From positions 609,939 to 673,938 of the forward strand of contig JASBSY010000014.1 in assembly GCA_030148705.1 (NCBI GenBank): DNA of 64,000 bases, in the 5' to 3' direction. The notes under the pieces are model-generated. The model saw only the letters and a program-made list of their open reading frames with translations, made no database searches and was not told the origin of the DNA. The DNA is from Pukyongia sp. (GTDB lineage Bacteria > Bacteroidota > Bacteroidia > Flavobacteriales > Flavobacteriaceae). The position numbers and the translations under genes are program-made. Shown piece after piece: positions 37,601-44,817 of the stretch; the stretch's first letter is position 1, and every line of letters begins with the position of its first letter.

Positions 37601-38901
37601 TAGCGATCAATTATCAGGAGAATAATGGTATTTTCCTTCCGGGTTATCAACCGGCAGTTGGATTCCTTGGAACCCTTCGGCCAACTTCAGGCTTTGTATT
37701 CGGAAGTCAGCGGGAGGTACGCGACCTGGCGGCAAGAAATGGCTGGCTAACGCTGTATCCGGAATTCAACGAACAGTATACAGAGGTGGAGAGTCGACAG
37801 CTTGATGCGCAGATAAATCTTGAGCCACTGTCGGATCTGAAGATAGACTTTAACGGAAATCGGATATATTCGGAAAATTATGCCGAAAATTACATAGTTG
37901 AAGACGGGCTTTACCGTTCGTTAACACCTTACACCTTCGGGAATTTCAGTATTTCAACCTTACTGATCAAAACTGCCTTTGGCCAAAGTGATGAGATTAG
38001 TTCCGCTGCTTTTGACGATTTCAGAAGCAACCGATTGATCGTTGCCAACAGGTTGGCAGAAGATTTTTATGGCAGTCCGAGTTTTCCGAGAGATGAGGAC
38101 GGCTTCCCGGTTGGATTTGGAAAAACTGCGCAAGACGTACTTCTCCCGGCATTCCTTGCAGCTTACAAAGGCTCGGATGCTTCCAGTGAGAAGACGGGTA
38201 TTTTCAGGGATATTCCGTTGCCAAACTGGGATGTGAAATATACCGGTTTGATGAACATTGCCTGGTTTAAGAAACAATTCAAACGCTTCTCTATTCAACA
38301 TGGATACAGGGCAGGATATACCGTTAACCAATTTCAGACAAATCTGGATTACGACCGAAACAATCCAACTTCTACGGATCAGGCGGGTAACTTTAAATCC
38401 CCGGTATTCCTTACCAACGTGAATTTAACTGAGCAATTCTCACCTCTTATCCGATTGGATTTTGAAATGAAGAATTCGATAAAGATCCTTGCTGAGCTTA
38501 AAAAGGACCGTGCCTTATCGCTGAGTTTTGCCAATAATCTTATGACTGAAATAAAGGGTAATGAAATCATTCTCGGTCTGGGTTATCGTATCGCCGATCT
38601 AAGGATAGGTACGAATTTCGGAGGAAAGAAGAAGATACTTAAGAGTGACCTGAACTTTAAACTCGACCTTTCGAGAAGGGATAACAAGACGATTATTCGC
38701 TACCTGGATATTCAGAATAACCAGACCACTGCCGGTCAGACGATCTACGGGGTGCAATTCACGGCGGATTATGCCTTGAGTAAGAATTTAACAGCCTTGT
38801 TCTATTACGATCACACATTTTCGGAATACGCCATTTCAACGGCATTCCCACAAACAACCATCCGAAGTGGATTAACGCTTCGATATAACTTTGGAAACTA
38901 A
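31627..38901 (+). CDS. sprA: SprA, type IX secretion system outer-membrane translocon
   Basis: About 2424 residues, the full size of SprA/SOV, a 36-strand outer-membrane beta-barrel through which type IX cargo exits; it is also needed for gliding. The start is TTG 31627: it gives a clean signal peptide (GLFKLLFILGLIFG, then ALQAQ), and no ATG lies before or inside the signal. N-terminal segments match the family (NPVSIQDLYTYDPITDRYIY is its typical opening). Alternating hydrophobic/aromatic strands continue to the C-terminal barrel closure ending in an aromatic residue and Asn. A Gly/Ser/Asn-rich stretch of about 55 residues (about 1915-1975) interrupts the barrel, probably a surface loop. 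It is followed by gcvH 24 nt later. Confidence 0.97.
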   Translation: MGAKNYDYKRGLFKLLFILGLIFGGNTALQAQDSTSTGYQMGRMELPNPVSIQDLYTYDPITDRYIYSQAIGDVRITYPIILTPEEYQELILREQMKVYFKEKIDAQDGRKEGSEELQKNLLPTFYVNSNFFESVFGGNTIEVIPQGSVEMDLGILFTKQDNPAFSPRNRKNLSFDFDQRISLSLLGKVGTRLQVTANYDTQSTFDFQNQIKLEYTPTEDDIIQSIEVGNVSMPLNSSLIQGAQSLFGVKTQLQFGKTTITGVFSEQKSETRTVVAEGGATITDFELFALEYDENRHFFLAHYFRDNYDRVLANYPFINSNVQITRAEVWITNRSNRTENVRNIVALQDLGEADPENIGLNVPPGGFINRLPNSFADNANNDFNPFGIDDPAIQSILNPAIRDIATVQQGFSGVQVNEGIDYVSLENARRLQPNEYKLSPQLGYISLNQRLNNDEVLAVAFQYTVNGKVYQVGEFSNDGVEATGETFPGMNPNDPPQGGLPQNLVVKLLKSNITNVNEPIWDLMMKNIYALGAFQLEQEDFRLNIFYTDPSPLNYITAAPGTQEFPAVELPDDVDDTILLNVFNLDRLNFNSDPQQGGDGFFDFLPGITVDQQNGQIIFTSVEPFGEYLFNKLDNTPGGPENYSMPSTYNANQNKYVFRKLYTSTKTIAEQEQSDKNKFQLKGTYKSTGADGIPIGAFNVPQGSVTVTAGGRVLVEGVDYTVNYQLGRVQILDPALLNSNTPIQITTENNTLFGQQTKRFTGLNVEHRFNDNFQIGATYLNLNERPLTQKSSYNVEPINNTIFGLNAIYSTEVPFLTRLVNKLPNIDTDVESNISLRGEFAYLMPGAPKVSDFDGKTTVYVDDFEASQTELDIKAPLNWYLGSTPVGLGGEQANDNLAYNYNRAKLAWYTIDPVFYSSQRPEGINDEDLSSPFTRRVFRDEIFPNQDIIQGQTQALFTLDMAYYPGTRGPYNYNPELAGGNTLPNPESRFGAIMRQLSTTDFERSNVEYIQFWLMDPFIYDENATNNGGVLRFNLGNISEDLLKDGRKQYENGLPEDGGTANTTPTAWGKVPTNQSLVYTFDTTGPERINQDIGYDGLNDAAEAAMFPAFAGQPDPAGDNYQYFLQADGNILERYLMYNGVEGNSPEEVGDTNRGSTPQPDVEDINRDNTMNTVESYFEYEIEIKRDMLDPSTNDYVTDVKELDITLQNNETIPVRWVQFKIPISEPTRAVNGIADFRSIRFMRMYMTEFAQNTILRFGAMDLVRGDYRRYIQTLDITGEDPDMDDTIFENEAVNIEQNENRQPIPYVLPPGVIREQLNNNNNIIRQNEQSLALRVTGLEPGDGRAVYKNFNVDMRQYENLEMFIHAESLLNETALSNGDMVAFIRLGNDLNQNFYEIQIPLNPTAFNVSSAEDIWPIENRLNLPLSLLQEVKTRALGDPNNDPTQTRFFDQAELDPGSAAGPENDLRIGIQGNPSFGNVRVIMLGMRNATNNDISGEVWFNELRLSELKNEGGWAAVASMDANLADFATVSATAGRSTIGFGSIEQGPNQRSREDSQQYDVVTNVNLGQLLPSKWGIQLPFNYGRGEELITPQYDPEYQDIELDSRIDNTADQAEKDRIKEQAIDYTKRQSINFIGVRKDRTGDGTPMPYDIENFTFSYSYNQVDHHDFEIEESLDQNVRVGGTYNYNFIQKPYEPFAKNDSLFTGKYWKFLKDLNFNYLPTNISVSSNIIRQYNEQKFREINLVENLKPVPQLYQRNFLFDFQYTLNYNLTKSLRFNFNAANNRIINNYIMPEVLDDGNVVYNVDNSIGIWDGFFDVGDPNQHFQSLQLNYDLPFDKFPFLKFIRATYSYQGDFQWQDGSDLLNNIPYPIGSESPQFYNLGNSIQNAATHRINSNIDMTNFYRYIGLTKIRPKNAAGSGNGSNNSGGRQIKQRSQEGGEGKGNETGFATAGSGGGTGAGGAAGDGSESRLSGGDKAVNTLIGLVTSIKKIAINYQENNGIFLPGYQPAVGFLGTLRPTSGFVFGSQREVRDLAARNGWLTLYPEFNEQYTEVESRQLDAQINLEPLSDLKIDFNGNRIYSENYAENYIVEDGLYRSLTPYTFGNFSISTLLIKTAFGQSDEISSAAFDDFRSNRLIVANRLAEDFYGSPSFPRDEDGFPVGFGKTAQDVLLPAFLAAYKGSDASSEKTGIFRDIPLPNWDVKYTGLMNIAWFKKQFKRFSIQHGYRAGYTVNQFQTNLDYDRNNPTSTDQAGNFKSPVFLTNVNLTEQFSPLIRLDFEMKNSIKILAELKKDRALSLSFANNLMTEIKGNEIILGLGYRIADLRIGTNFGGKKKILKSDLNFKLDLSRRDNKTIIRYLDIQNNQTTAGQTIYGVQFTADYALSKNLTALFYYDHTFSEYAISTAFPQTTIRSGLTLRYNFGN

Positions 38902-38925
38902 TTAAAAAATTAAGTAAAGAGAATT

Positions 38926-39306
38926 ATGAGTGTACCTTCAAACCTTAAATATACCAAAGATCACGAGTGGGTACTCGTGGAGGGTGATATAGCGACAATT
39001 GGGATTACAGATTTTGCCCAGGGTGAGTTAGGCGATATTGTTTATGTAGAAGTTGAAACGGTTGATGAAACACTCGACAAGGATGAGGTCTTTGGAACCG
39101 TAGAAGCCGTAAAGACCGTGTCGGATCTCTTTTTGCCGTTGTCGGGTGAAATCATAGAATTTAACGATTCTCTCGAATCGGAGCCTGAAAAGGTAAACGT
39201 CGATCCGTACGGAGAGGGTTGGATGGTAAAGGTGAAGATTTCCAATCCCGATGAAATAGCCGAACTACTGGACGATGAAGCTTATAAAGAACTTATCGGC
39301 GCGTAG
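38926..39306 (+). CDS. gcvH: Glycine cleavage system H protein
   Basis: Lipoyl carrier that shuttles the aminomethyl group between the P, T and L proteins. About 126 residues, normal length. The fold begins [10 protein letters not shown] and the lipoylated residue is Lys63 in the motif VEAVKTVSD. The rest of the domain includes [18 protein letters not shown] and GEGWMVKV. The partner enzymes are not in this window. It follows sprA directly and its last 32 bases overlap the start of the VanZ-like gene, a linkage that recurs in flavobacteria but has no evident metabolic logic. Confidence 0.97.
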   Translation: MSVPSNLKYTKDHEWVLVEGDIATIGITDFAQGELGDIVYVEVETVDETLDKDEVFGTVEAVKTVSDLFLPLSGEIIEFNDSLESEPEKVNVDPYGEGWMVKVKISNPDEIAELLDDEAYKELIGA

Positions 39307-39685
39307 GATCGCTCTCTCTTTTGGGCTTCTGTATACTGGCTTAATTTCTGTTGCTCTGCTGGTTCCAACAGCAGGAGCGCCAACTTTCGATATTCCTTTT
39401 CTGGATAAGTATGTACACTTCCTGTTGCATTTTATCCTGATATTCATTTGGCTAACTTATGTCAACTTCAGGGAAAATGGCCAAATTTCAACCAGTCAGT
39501 TTTGGATGGTATTGACCGGCTGCTTTCTATATGGCATAATTATTGAAGCTTTTCAGCACTGGTTTACGATATCCAGGACGTTCGATTTGTTGGATATTGC
39601 AGCGAACGGAGTAGGTGAAATGGGCGGGTTGTTATTGTTTGGACAAATACGAAAAAGAATCTTTCGCATAGTTGAAAATGAATAG
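39275..39685 (+). CDS. VanZ-like family membrane protein
   Basis: About 136 residues with four predicted membrane helices and the VanZ-like pattern: an N-terminal helix ([19 protein letters not shown]), a conserved [11 protein letters not shown] segment, a third helix and [16 protein letters not shown] near the end (D-x-x-x-N-x-x-G as in the family). The start ATG 39275 lies inside gcvH and overlaps it by 32 nt in another frame; no later ATG precedes the first helix. VanZ proteins are associated with low-level glycopeptide tolerance or envelope maintenance, but this branch has no known role. Placement between gcvH and a TonB gene suggests an envelope function. Confidence 0.85.
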   Translation: MKLIKNLSARRIALSFGLLYTGLISVALLVPTAGAPTFDIPFLDKYVHFLLHFILIFIWLTYVNFRENGQISTSQFWMVLTGCFLYGIIIEAFQHWFTISRTFDLLDIAANGVGEMGGLLLFGQIRKRIFRIVENE

Positions 39686-39866
39686 GTTTCATGAAGGATT
39701 AGCTTAAGAACTTTTAAGTCTGAAACGAATTGCGATCCAACCCTGATCAACTTGTGGGATTTCAGTGGGGCAGTATCACAATTGATGAAATATTACTTAA
39801 AAATTGTTTTATGTTTTACTTTATATCATAAAATAGTTATTTTAGCAACTATATAACAATTCTATT

Positions 39867-40592
39867 ATGGAACAGAAAAAAAATCCCAAGGCAGATGTTA
39901 GCAGAAGAAGCATGTTGTTTTTTCAAATCGGGTTAATCCTGATGCTGCTTATTTCCTGGCGAGCTATCGAACATAAGACTTACGATAAATCCGATCTGGG
40001 TCGCGATATGCTGAATGTGGGTGATGAACTGGAAGAAGAAATCCCGATCACTCAGCCTATTGAACCACCCCCACCGCCCCCACCACCACCCCCGGCACCT
40101 GAAGTGATCGAGGTTGTAGAGGATGAGGAGGACGTAGAAGAGACCATAATAGAATCTACCGAAACCGATACCGAAGAAGAGATCGCGGAAATAGAAGAAA
40201 TTGAAGAAATCGTAGAAGAGGAGATCGCCGATGTTCCTTTTGCGGTGATTGAAAACGTGCCTGTGTATCCGGGTTGTGAAAATGCTGGGAATAACGATGC
40301 AAAAAAGAAATGTATGTCTGAACAAATTCAGAAATTCGTTCAGAGGAAGTTCAATAACGAACTTGCCAATGACCTGGGATTGGATGCGGGAAGACAACGT
40401 ATCTCGGTGCAGTTCAAGATCGATAAATCCGGAAATGTGGTAGATGTACGTGCACGTGCCCCACACCCGAAACTTGAGCAAGAAGCAGTAAGTGTTGTAA
40501 AGCAGTTGCCAAAGATGACTCCCGGAAAGCAACGCGGGAAAGCTGTTGGTGTATTATACGCCTTACCTATTGTATTCGAAGTTCAGAATTAA
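39867..40592 (+). CDS. TonB-family energy transducer (first of two adjacent copies)
   Basis: About 241 residues. One N-terminal membrane helix (about 16-32) anchors it in the inner membrane. The periplasmic linker begins with a run of ten or more prolines and continues as a strongly acidic stretch (VEDEEDVEETIIESTETD onward), whereas the better-known TonB linkers are Pro/Lys-rich. The C-terminal domain (about 155-241) is TonB-like: DKSGNVVDVRARAPHP, then AVSVVKQLPKMTPGKQ and IVFEVQN. It transmits proton motive force to outer-membrane receptors. A conserved Cys pair (VYPGCE... KKKCM) precedes the fold and recurs in the next two genes. A hairpin terminator follows, so it is probably a single-gene unit. 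Confidence 0.92.
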   Translation: MEQKKNPKADVSRRSMLFFQIGLILMLLISWRAIEHKTYDKSDLGRDMLNVGDELEEEIPITQPIEPPPPPPPPPPAPEVIEVVEDEEDVEETIIESTETDTEEEIAEIEEIEEIVEEEIADVPFAVIENVPVYPGCENAGNNDAKKKCMSEQIQKFVQRKFNNELANDLGLDAGRQRISVQFKIDKSGNVVDVRARAPHPKLEQEAVSVVKQLPKMTPGKQRGKAVGVLYALPIVFEVQN

Positions 40593-40608
40593 ATAAAATA
40601 TACTTCCT

Positions 40609-40642
40609 AAAAAAGTCTCCGTTTCACGGGGACTTTTTTTTT
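40609..40642 (+). terminator. Intrinsic terminator after the first tonB-like gene
   Basis: An A-run and GTCTCCGT (to 40622) pair with ACGGGGAC and a T-run (40626 onward), with loop TTC and a single G-U pair. Nine T residues follow the GC part of the stem. This is a strong intrinsic terminator, and the A-run gives it potential to act in both directions. Confidence 0.88.
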
Positions 40643-40693
40643 GGCATAACAGTTGTATCTATATAGGTGTATTAATCCTTAAACCCCTGCGTT

Positions 40694-41494
40694 ATGAAAC
40701 CAACAGTGCAGAATTTCCGAAGCGACCAGCCAAAAATGCTTTCGAAAAGAGAGGATAAAAAAAGTGTAAATCTCAAATGGAACTCGCGTTTGTTCTTCCA
40801 GCTCGGATTGATCCTTAGTCTTGTTGCTACGATTTTAGTAGTGGAGAGTACCATAGGCCTTACGTATGCTACCACAGTGGCCGACATCAATGATCCATTT
40901 ATCGATCCGCCAACAATTACCTATGTGGTCGATACACCCAAACCCGTGGTTGTTGAGGAGAAGAAAGTTGAAATTCAGAAGCCGGTTGTAAGAAAACCCA
41001 TTACAGAGGTGTTAACAGTGATCGACAATGACGTTTCAGATAAGACAGAAACCAAGCTTGCGTCAACGGAAACTGCGCCTCCATCAATACCCTCACCAAC
41101 GCCTGGTCCAACCAAGCCGGTGGTAAACACAGGGCCCAGGGATATAATTTCGGTGGAATTTGTTCCCGTATTTCCCGGATGTGAAATGCTAACGACTAAT
41201 GATGAGCGCAGGCAGTGTTTATCTGAAAAGATCAGTGCGTTTATCGCCAGGAAGTTCGATTCGGATAAGTTCTCTTATCTGGAGGCAGGAAAGACTTTCA
41301 GGATTGACGTACAGTTTAAAATAGACGCTCTGGGTAATGTTACCGATGTGCGTTCCAGAGCCCCGGAACGGCAACTGGAAGAGGAAGCGATTCGAGTTAT
41401 CAATAAGCTGCCTTCTATCAAACCCGGGATGCAGGGAACAACACCGGTAGAAGTTTTCTATCGAATTCCCATTACATTCCAATCGAGGAATTAA
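40694..41494 (+). CDS. TonB-family energy transducer (second copy)
   Basis: About 266 residues. An N-terminal cytoplasmic segment of about 30 residues precedes one membrane helix (about 34-55). The periplasmic linker is Pro/Val/Lys-rich (TPKPVVVEEKKVEIQKPV) with a Ser/Pro patch (PPSIPSPTPGPTKP), closer to the standard TonB linker than the first copy's acidic one. The C-terminal domain (about 165-266) aligns with that of the preceding gene, sharing FPGCE, a second Cys after about 15 residues (RRQCLSEKI), ARKFD, VQFKIDALGNVTDVRSRAPE and a terminal PITFQ strand. The two genes are likely tandem duplicates that have diverged in the linker, suggesting different receptor partners. A terminator follows. 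Confidence 0.92.
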   Translation: MKPTVQNFRSDQPKMLSKREDKKSVNLKWNSRLFFQLGLILSLVATILVVESTIGLTYATTVADINDPFIDPPTITYVVDTPKPVVVEEKKVEIQKPVVRKPITEVLTVIDNDVSDKTETKLASTETAPPSIPSPTPGPTKPVVNTGPRDIISVEFVPVFPGCEMLTTNDERRQCLSEKISAFIARKFDSDKFSYLEAGKTFRIDVQFKIDALGNVTDVRSRAPERQLEEEAIRVINKLPSIKPGMQGTTPVEVFYRIPITFQSRN

Positions 41495-41496
41495 GC

Positions 41497-41526
41497 AAAT
41501 CCGCTGCACATTGCAGCGGATTTTTT
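41497..41526 (+). terminator. Intrinsic terminator after the second tonB-like gene
   Basis: A 12-bp perfect stem (41497-41508 with 41512-41523; core ATCCGCTGCA) has a three-base loop CAT and a T-run of six on the 3' side. It stands directly after the stop codon. Confidence 0.92.
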
Positions 41527-41581
41527 CTATCCCCTTAATTTTAAAAAACCGTATCTTTCAGAGATTAAACCACCTGAATCC

Positions 41582-43675
41582 ATGAAGATACTAGCGTCGT
41601 TTTTCTTTCTTTTTATACTTATTCCGGCGACTTCCCAAACCAACACTATCATTTTCGAAAAGTATCCTGTGTTCCCTGAATGTAAGGATGTGCCCCTTCG
41701 CCAATTGGAAAGTTGTTTTAACAATACCATTCAATCCTTTATTTACTCAAATTACCAGCTACCTTCGGTAGTGGAAGAAGAGAATTATCAAGGCGCACTA
41801 ACTATTTTCTTTGAAGTGGACAAGGAGGGAAAATTTAAGACGATCTATGTGGATGCCATGTATGAAGAACTTAAAGAGGAGGCCAGGCGCGTTATTGGGA
41901 TGTTGCCACAAATCGAACCCGCTACTTATAATGGTAAACCGGCTTATGTTCAGTTTACGATTCCGGTTAGAATTCCGTTAAATCCTCCTGCCGCGGTCGT
42001 TACGGAACCTGTGGGGGAGACTAGCGAGACACTTCCCGAGTCGGATATTTTAAATGAATACGATTCGATTGACAAATTACCCTATGAGAACGAGGAATAT
42101 ACCAGCCAGATCAACATTCCATTATCCCATCATAATTACAGCCTGTTCGACCCCGCATTGAACAGAGTAGGCCTGAACAATCACACTGCCCAGAAACCAT
42201 ATCTGTATTCTGAAGTTAACCGATACTATAATTTTGAAGCTGAAAATGCGAAGATTCTGAAGAATAAATCTTCCTGGTTTGGAAGGAAATTCTGGAATGA
42301 ACACATGGTGACCATTAAAGGAAATGGCTACTGGATCACCTTGGATCCCGGAGTGGACCTGCAGGCCGGGAAAGATACAGATAACGATATTTCTACTTAC
42401 AACAACACACGCCTGGTTTATACACAAGGTGGTATAGGCAAGGACTTTAATTTTTTCGCGGTAGTCTACGAGAGCCAGGGCAGGTTCGCCGATTACTTCA
42501 ATCGATATGCCGAATCTATCAAGCCCGATGGTGGGAACCCGGCTATTATTCCCGGTCGTGGGATTGCTAAGGAATTCAAAGAAGATTCTTACGATTATCC
42601 AATTGCAACCGGACATATTTCCTATTCTCCTTCCAGGGCGTTTAATTTCCAGTTAGGGCATGGAAAGATATTTATCGGTGACGGATATCGCTCCCTGTTG
42701 TTTAGTGACAATGCCAGTCCGTATCCTTTTTTCAAGATCAACACCACCTTCTGGAAGATAAAATATACCAATACCTGGACTTCCCTCAGGGATGTAAGAC
42801 CTGAAGTAACACAAGACGGCTCCTTCAGGACTAAATATATGGCAAATCACTATTTGAGTTACAATGTCACCAAAAGGTTGAATATTGGCTTATTCGAATC
42901 GGTAATCTGGGAAAACGACAACGACAGAGGATTCGATTTCAATTTTGTCAATCCTGTTATTTTCTATCGCGCTATCGAGTTCTCTACCGGATCCAGGGGA
43001 GGAAATGCGATCATCGGGCTTAGCAGCAAATTTAAATTTACCGATCGCATCAATGCTTACGGACAACTGGTGATTGATGAATTTTCTACCGGGGATATTT
43101 CCGGAGGAGAAGGCAGTTATAAGAACAAGATAGGATACCAGCTTGGAGCAAAGTATTACGACGCTTTCGGACTGAATAATTTGTATTTGCAGGCCGAGTA
43201 CAACCGGGTACGCCCTTATACCTACTCTCACAACAGTGTGATACTGAACTACGGGCACAATAACCAATCGCTCGCGCATACGCTAGGGGCGAATTTTTCA
43301 GAATTCATCCTTATTGCCAGGTACCAGCACGGGCGGATATTCGGCGATGCCAAACTCATCATGGCCGAACGCGGATTGGATTTTAACACATCCGACGACA
43401 TGTTTGTATACGGGGGTGATATCTACGGAAGCGAGGACAATCGCCCGGACGATCTTGGAAATGAGCTGGGGCAGGGGAATACTACCGATTTTCTGCATGC
43501 TGAATTTCAAGCCGGATATCTTATCAACCCGGCTACCAATTTAAAGATTTACGCCAGCCTGATCTATCGTGATTTCAGCCCAATGGTGAATACAGCTACC
43601 GTTTTTAACAACCAGACCACCTGGGTTAATTTCGGCATTCGTACTGATCTGTTTAACTGGTATTACGATTTCTAA
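41582..43675 (+). CDS. remB: Gliding motility protein RemB (TonB-like domain plus outer-membrane barrel)
   Basis: About 697 residues. A signal peptide ends PATSQ. Residues about 25-135 form a TonB C-terminal-like domain with the same YPVFPECK and second Cys (ESCFNNT) seen in the two preceding genes. Residues about 180-697 are beta-barrel-like: repeated aromatic/Gly amphipathic strands such as FNFQLGHGKIFIGDGYRS, YNVTKRLNIGLFESVIW and a terminal strand ending WYYDF, whose final Phe is a typical barrel-assembly signal. Size, architecture and location near sprA match RemB of Flavobacterium johnsoniae, a component linked to gliding motility. The barrel also has a Wzi-like feel, so a capsule-associated protein is the main alternative. 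Confidence 0.75.
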   Translation: MKILASFFFLFILIPATSQTNTIIFEKYPVFPECKDVPLRQLESCFNNTIQSFIYSNYQLPSVVEEENYQGALTIFFEVDKEGKFKTIYVDAMYEELKEEARRVIGMLPQIEPATYNGKPAYVQFTIPVRIPLNPPAAVVTEPVGETSETLPESDILNEYDSIDKLPYENEEYTSQINIPLSHHNYSLFDPALNRVGLNNHTAQKPYLYSEVNRYYNFEAENAKILKNKSSWFGRKFWNEHMVTIKGNGYWITLDPGVDLQAGKDTDNDISTYNNTRLVYTQGGIGKDFNFFAVVYESQGRFADYFNRYAESIKPDGGNPAIIPGRGIAKEFKEDSYDYPIATGHISYSPSRAFNFQLGHGKIFIGDGYRSLLFSDNASPYPFFKINTTFWKIKYTNTWTSLRDVRPEVTQDGSFRTKYMANHYLSYNVTKRLNIGLFESVIWENDNDRGFDFNFVNPVIFYRAIEFSTGSRGGNAIIGLSSKFKFTDRINAYGQLVIDEFSTGDISGGEGSYKNKIGYQLGAKYYDAFGLNNLYLQAEYNRVRPYTYSHNSVILNYGHNNQSLAHTLGANFSEFILIARYQHGRIFGDAKLIMAERGLDFNTSDDMFVYGGDIYGSEDNRPDDLGNELGQGNTTDFLHAEFQAGYLINPATNLKIYASLIYRDFSPMVNTATVFNNQTTWVNFGIRTDLFNWYYDF

Positions 43676-43702
43676 TACCGAATCGTTTTATGGCTAAACA
43701 GC

Positions 43703-44668
43703 CTATTTACCGCCGTCCTGGTCTTTTTTAATCTTCTCTATCTGGTCTTTGCGGTCATAGTAATCTCTTTGATCGTAGGCAACCGCCACTTCGTCGTAAA
43801 TGGATTTCAGAAATCGTTCGCGGGTAATGTATCCGTCTCCAAATCCTTTATCGTCGTATTCCTTTGTGATGTCTGTCATTCTTAAGATTTCCTGCTCAGA
43901 TTTACCTTTAAGGAAATGATAGGCCACTCGTTTCCATGCGTTGGATAACAAGCTTCCCATGGCGCGAACATCCTGGTAGTTTGCAATGTTGCCATGACCG
44001 GGAATTACTTTGGTGTCTTTATCAATTGTACTGAGAATTGTTTCAATTCCATCGATATATCCCTGCACACTTCCTCCATTTCTTGAGTCGATAAAAGGAT
44101 ACTGACCATTCACGAAGGCATCGCCGGTATGTACTACATTACTTCCCTTGAAATGTACGATTACGTCCCCGTCGGTATGTGCTTTTTCAATATGTAAAAC
44201 GTGAATCTCTTCGCGGTTGTAATGAAAGGTTATATCGTTTTTAAAGGTTAAGGTTGGCAGGATGCGTTCATCGATCTTTACCGAACTGTTCTCAGCCAGG
44301 TAATCCTGTAGTCGCTTTCGAACGTTTGAATGTGAAATAATTGTTGCCCCTTCTTTGACCATATTTGCATTCCCACCGGTATGGTCACCGTGATGATGCG
44401 TGTTAATGACAAAATCTACCTCATCCTTGCTCAATTTTTTAAGATCCTTCAGCAAGTCCTCTGTAATCTCTTCATACTGGTCGTCGATCATGAATATGCC
44501 ATCCACTCCGATACTGATTCCTATATTTCCTCCGCGATTCTGATATAAGTATATTCCCTTTGAAACCTCTATTAATTTTGAATCGCTTGCCCGCCCATCG
44601 TCGGTTTGGGAATTAACAGATTGAAAACCAAGGAATAAGAATAAAATCAGGAAACTGAACTTTTTCAT
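43703..44668 (-). CDS. Exported metallo-beta-lactamase-fold hydrolase
   Basis: About 321 residues with a cleavable signal peptide (ending VNSQ). The zinc site is clear: THHHGDHTGG, then HTGDAF with the third-ligand region, VIPGHGN, and a His/Asp pair at AHTDGD. This set, HxHxDH plus distal His, fits the broad MBL superfamily. The last roughly 90 residues are a helical extension (WKRVAYHFLKGKSEQEILRM). Subclass B beta-lactamases, quinoprotein-linked hydrolases and thioesterase-like enzymes share this layout, so the substrate is open. It is convergent with remB, 27 nt away, and divergent from ctaB; no operon partner is seen. Confidence 0.88.
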   Translation of the reverse strand: MKKFSFLILFLFLGFQSVNSQTDDGRASDSKLIEVSKGIYLYQNRGGNIGISIGVDGIFMIDDQYEEITEDLLKDLKKLSKDEVDFVINTHHHGDHTGGNANMVKEGATIISHSNVRKRLQDYLAENSSVKIDERILPTLTFKNDITFHYNREEIHVLHIEKAHTDGDVIVHFKGSNVVHTGDAFVNGQYPFIDSRNGGSVQGYIDGIETILSTIDKDTKVIPGHGNIANYQDVRAMGSLLSNAWKRVAYHFLKGKSEQEILRMTDITKEYDDKGFGDGYITRERFLKSIYDEVAVAYDQRDYYDRKDQIEKIKKDQDGGK

Positions 44669-44742
44669 AGTATCGAATTTAATTTTAGATTGTCAAATTA
44701 ATAAAATTGCGCAAATATTAAGCCAAGTATATTGGATATATA

Positions 44743-44773
44743 TTGTAAAAAAATGGCAGGTGGTGTATCTTTG
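44743..44773 (+). promoter_or_regulatory. Putative promoter of ctaB and downstream cox3
   Basis: TTG at 44743-44745 is followed after 20 nt by TATCTTTG at 44766-44773, the best match in the window to the Bacteroidota -33/-7 pair. The predicted start near 44778 leaves about 40 nt of leader before ctaB. Confidence 0.7.
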
Positions 44774-44817
44774 CAGCCGCAATCATTAGCGATACTAAGC
44801 GAGGCTTTATTAAATTC

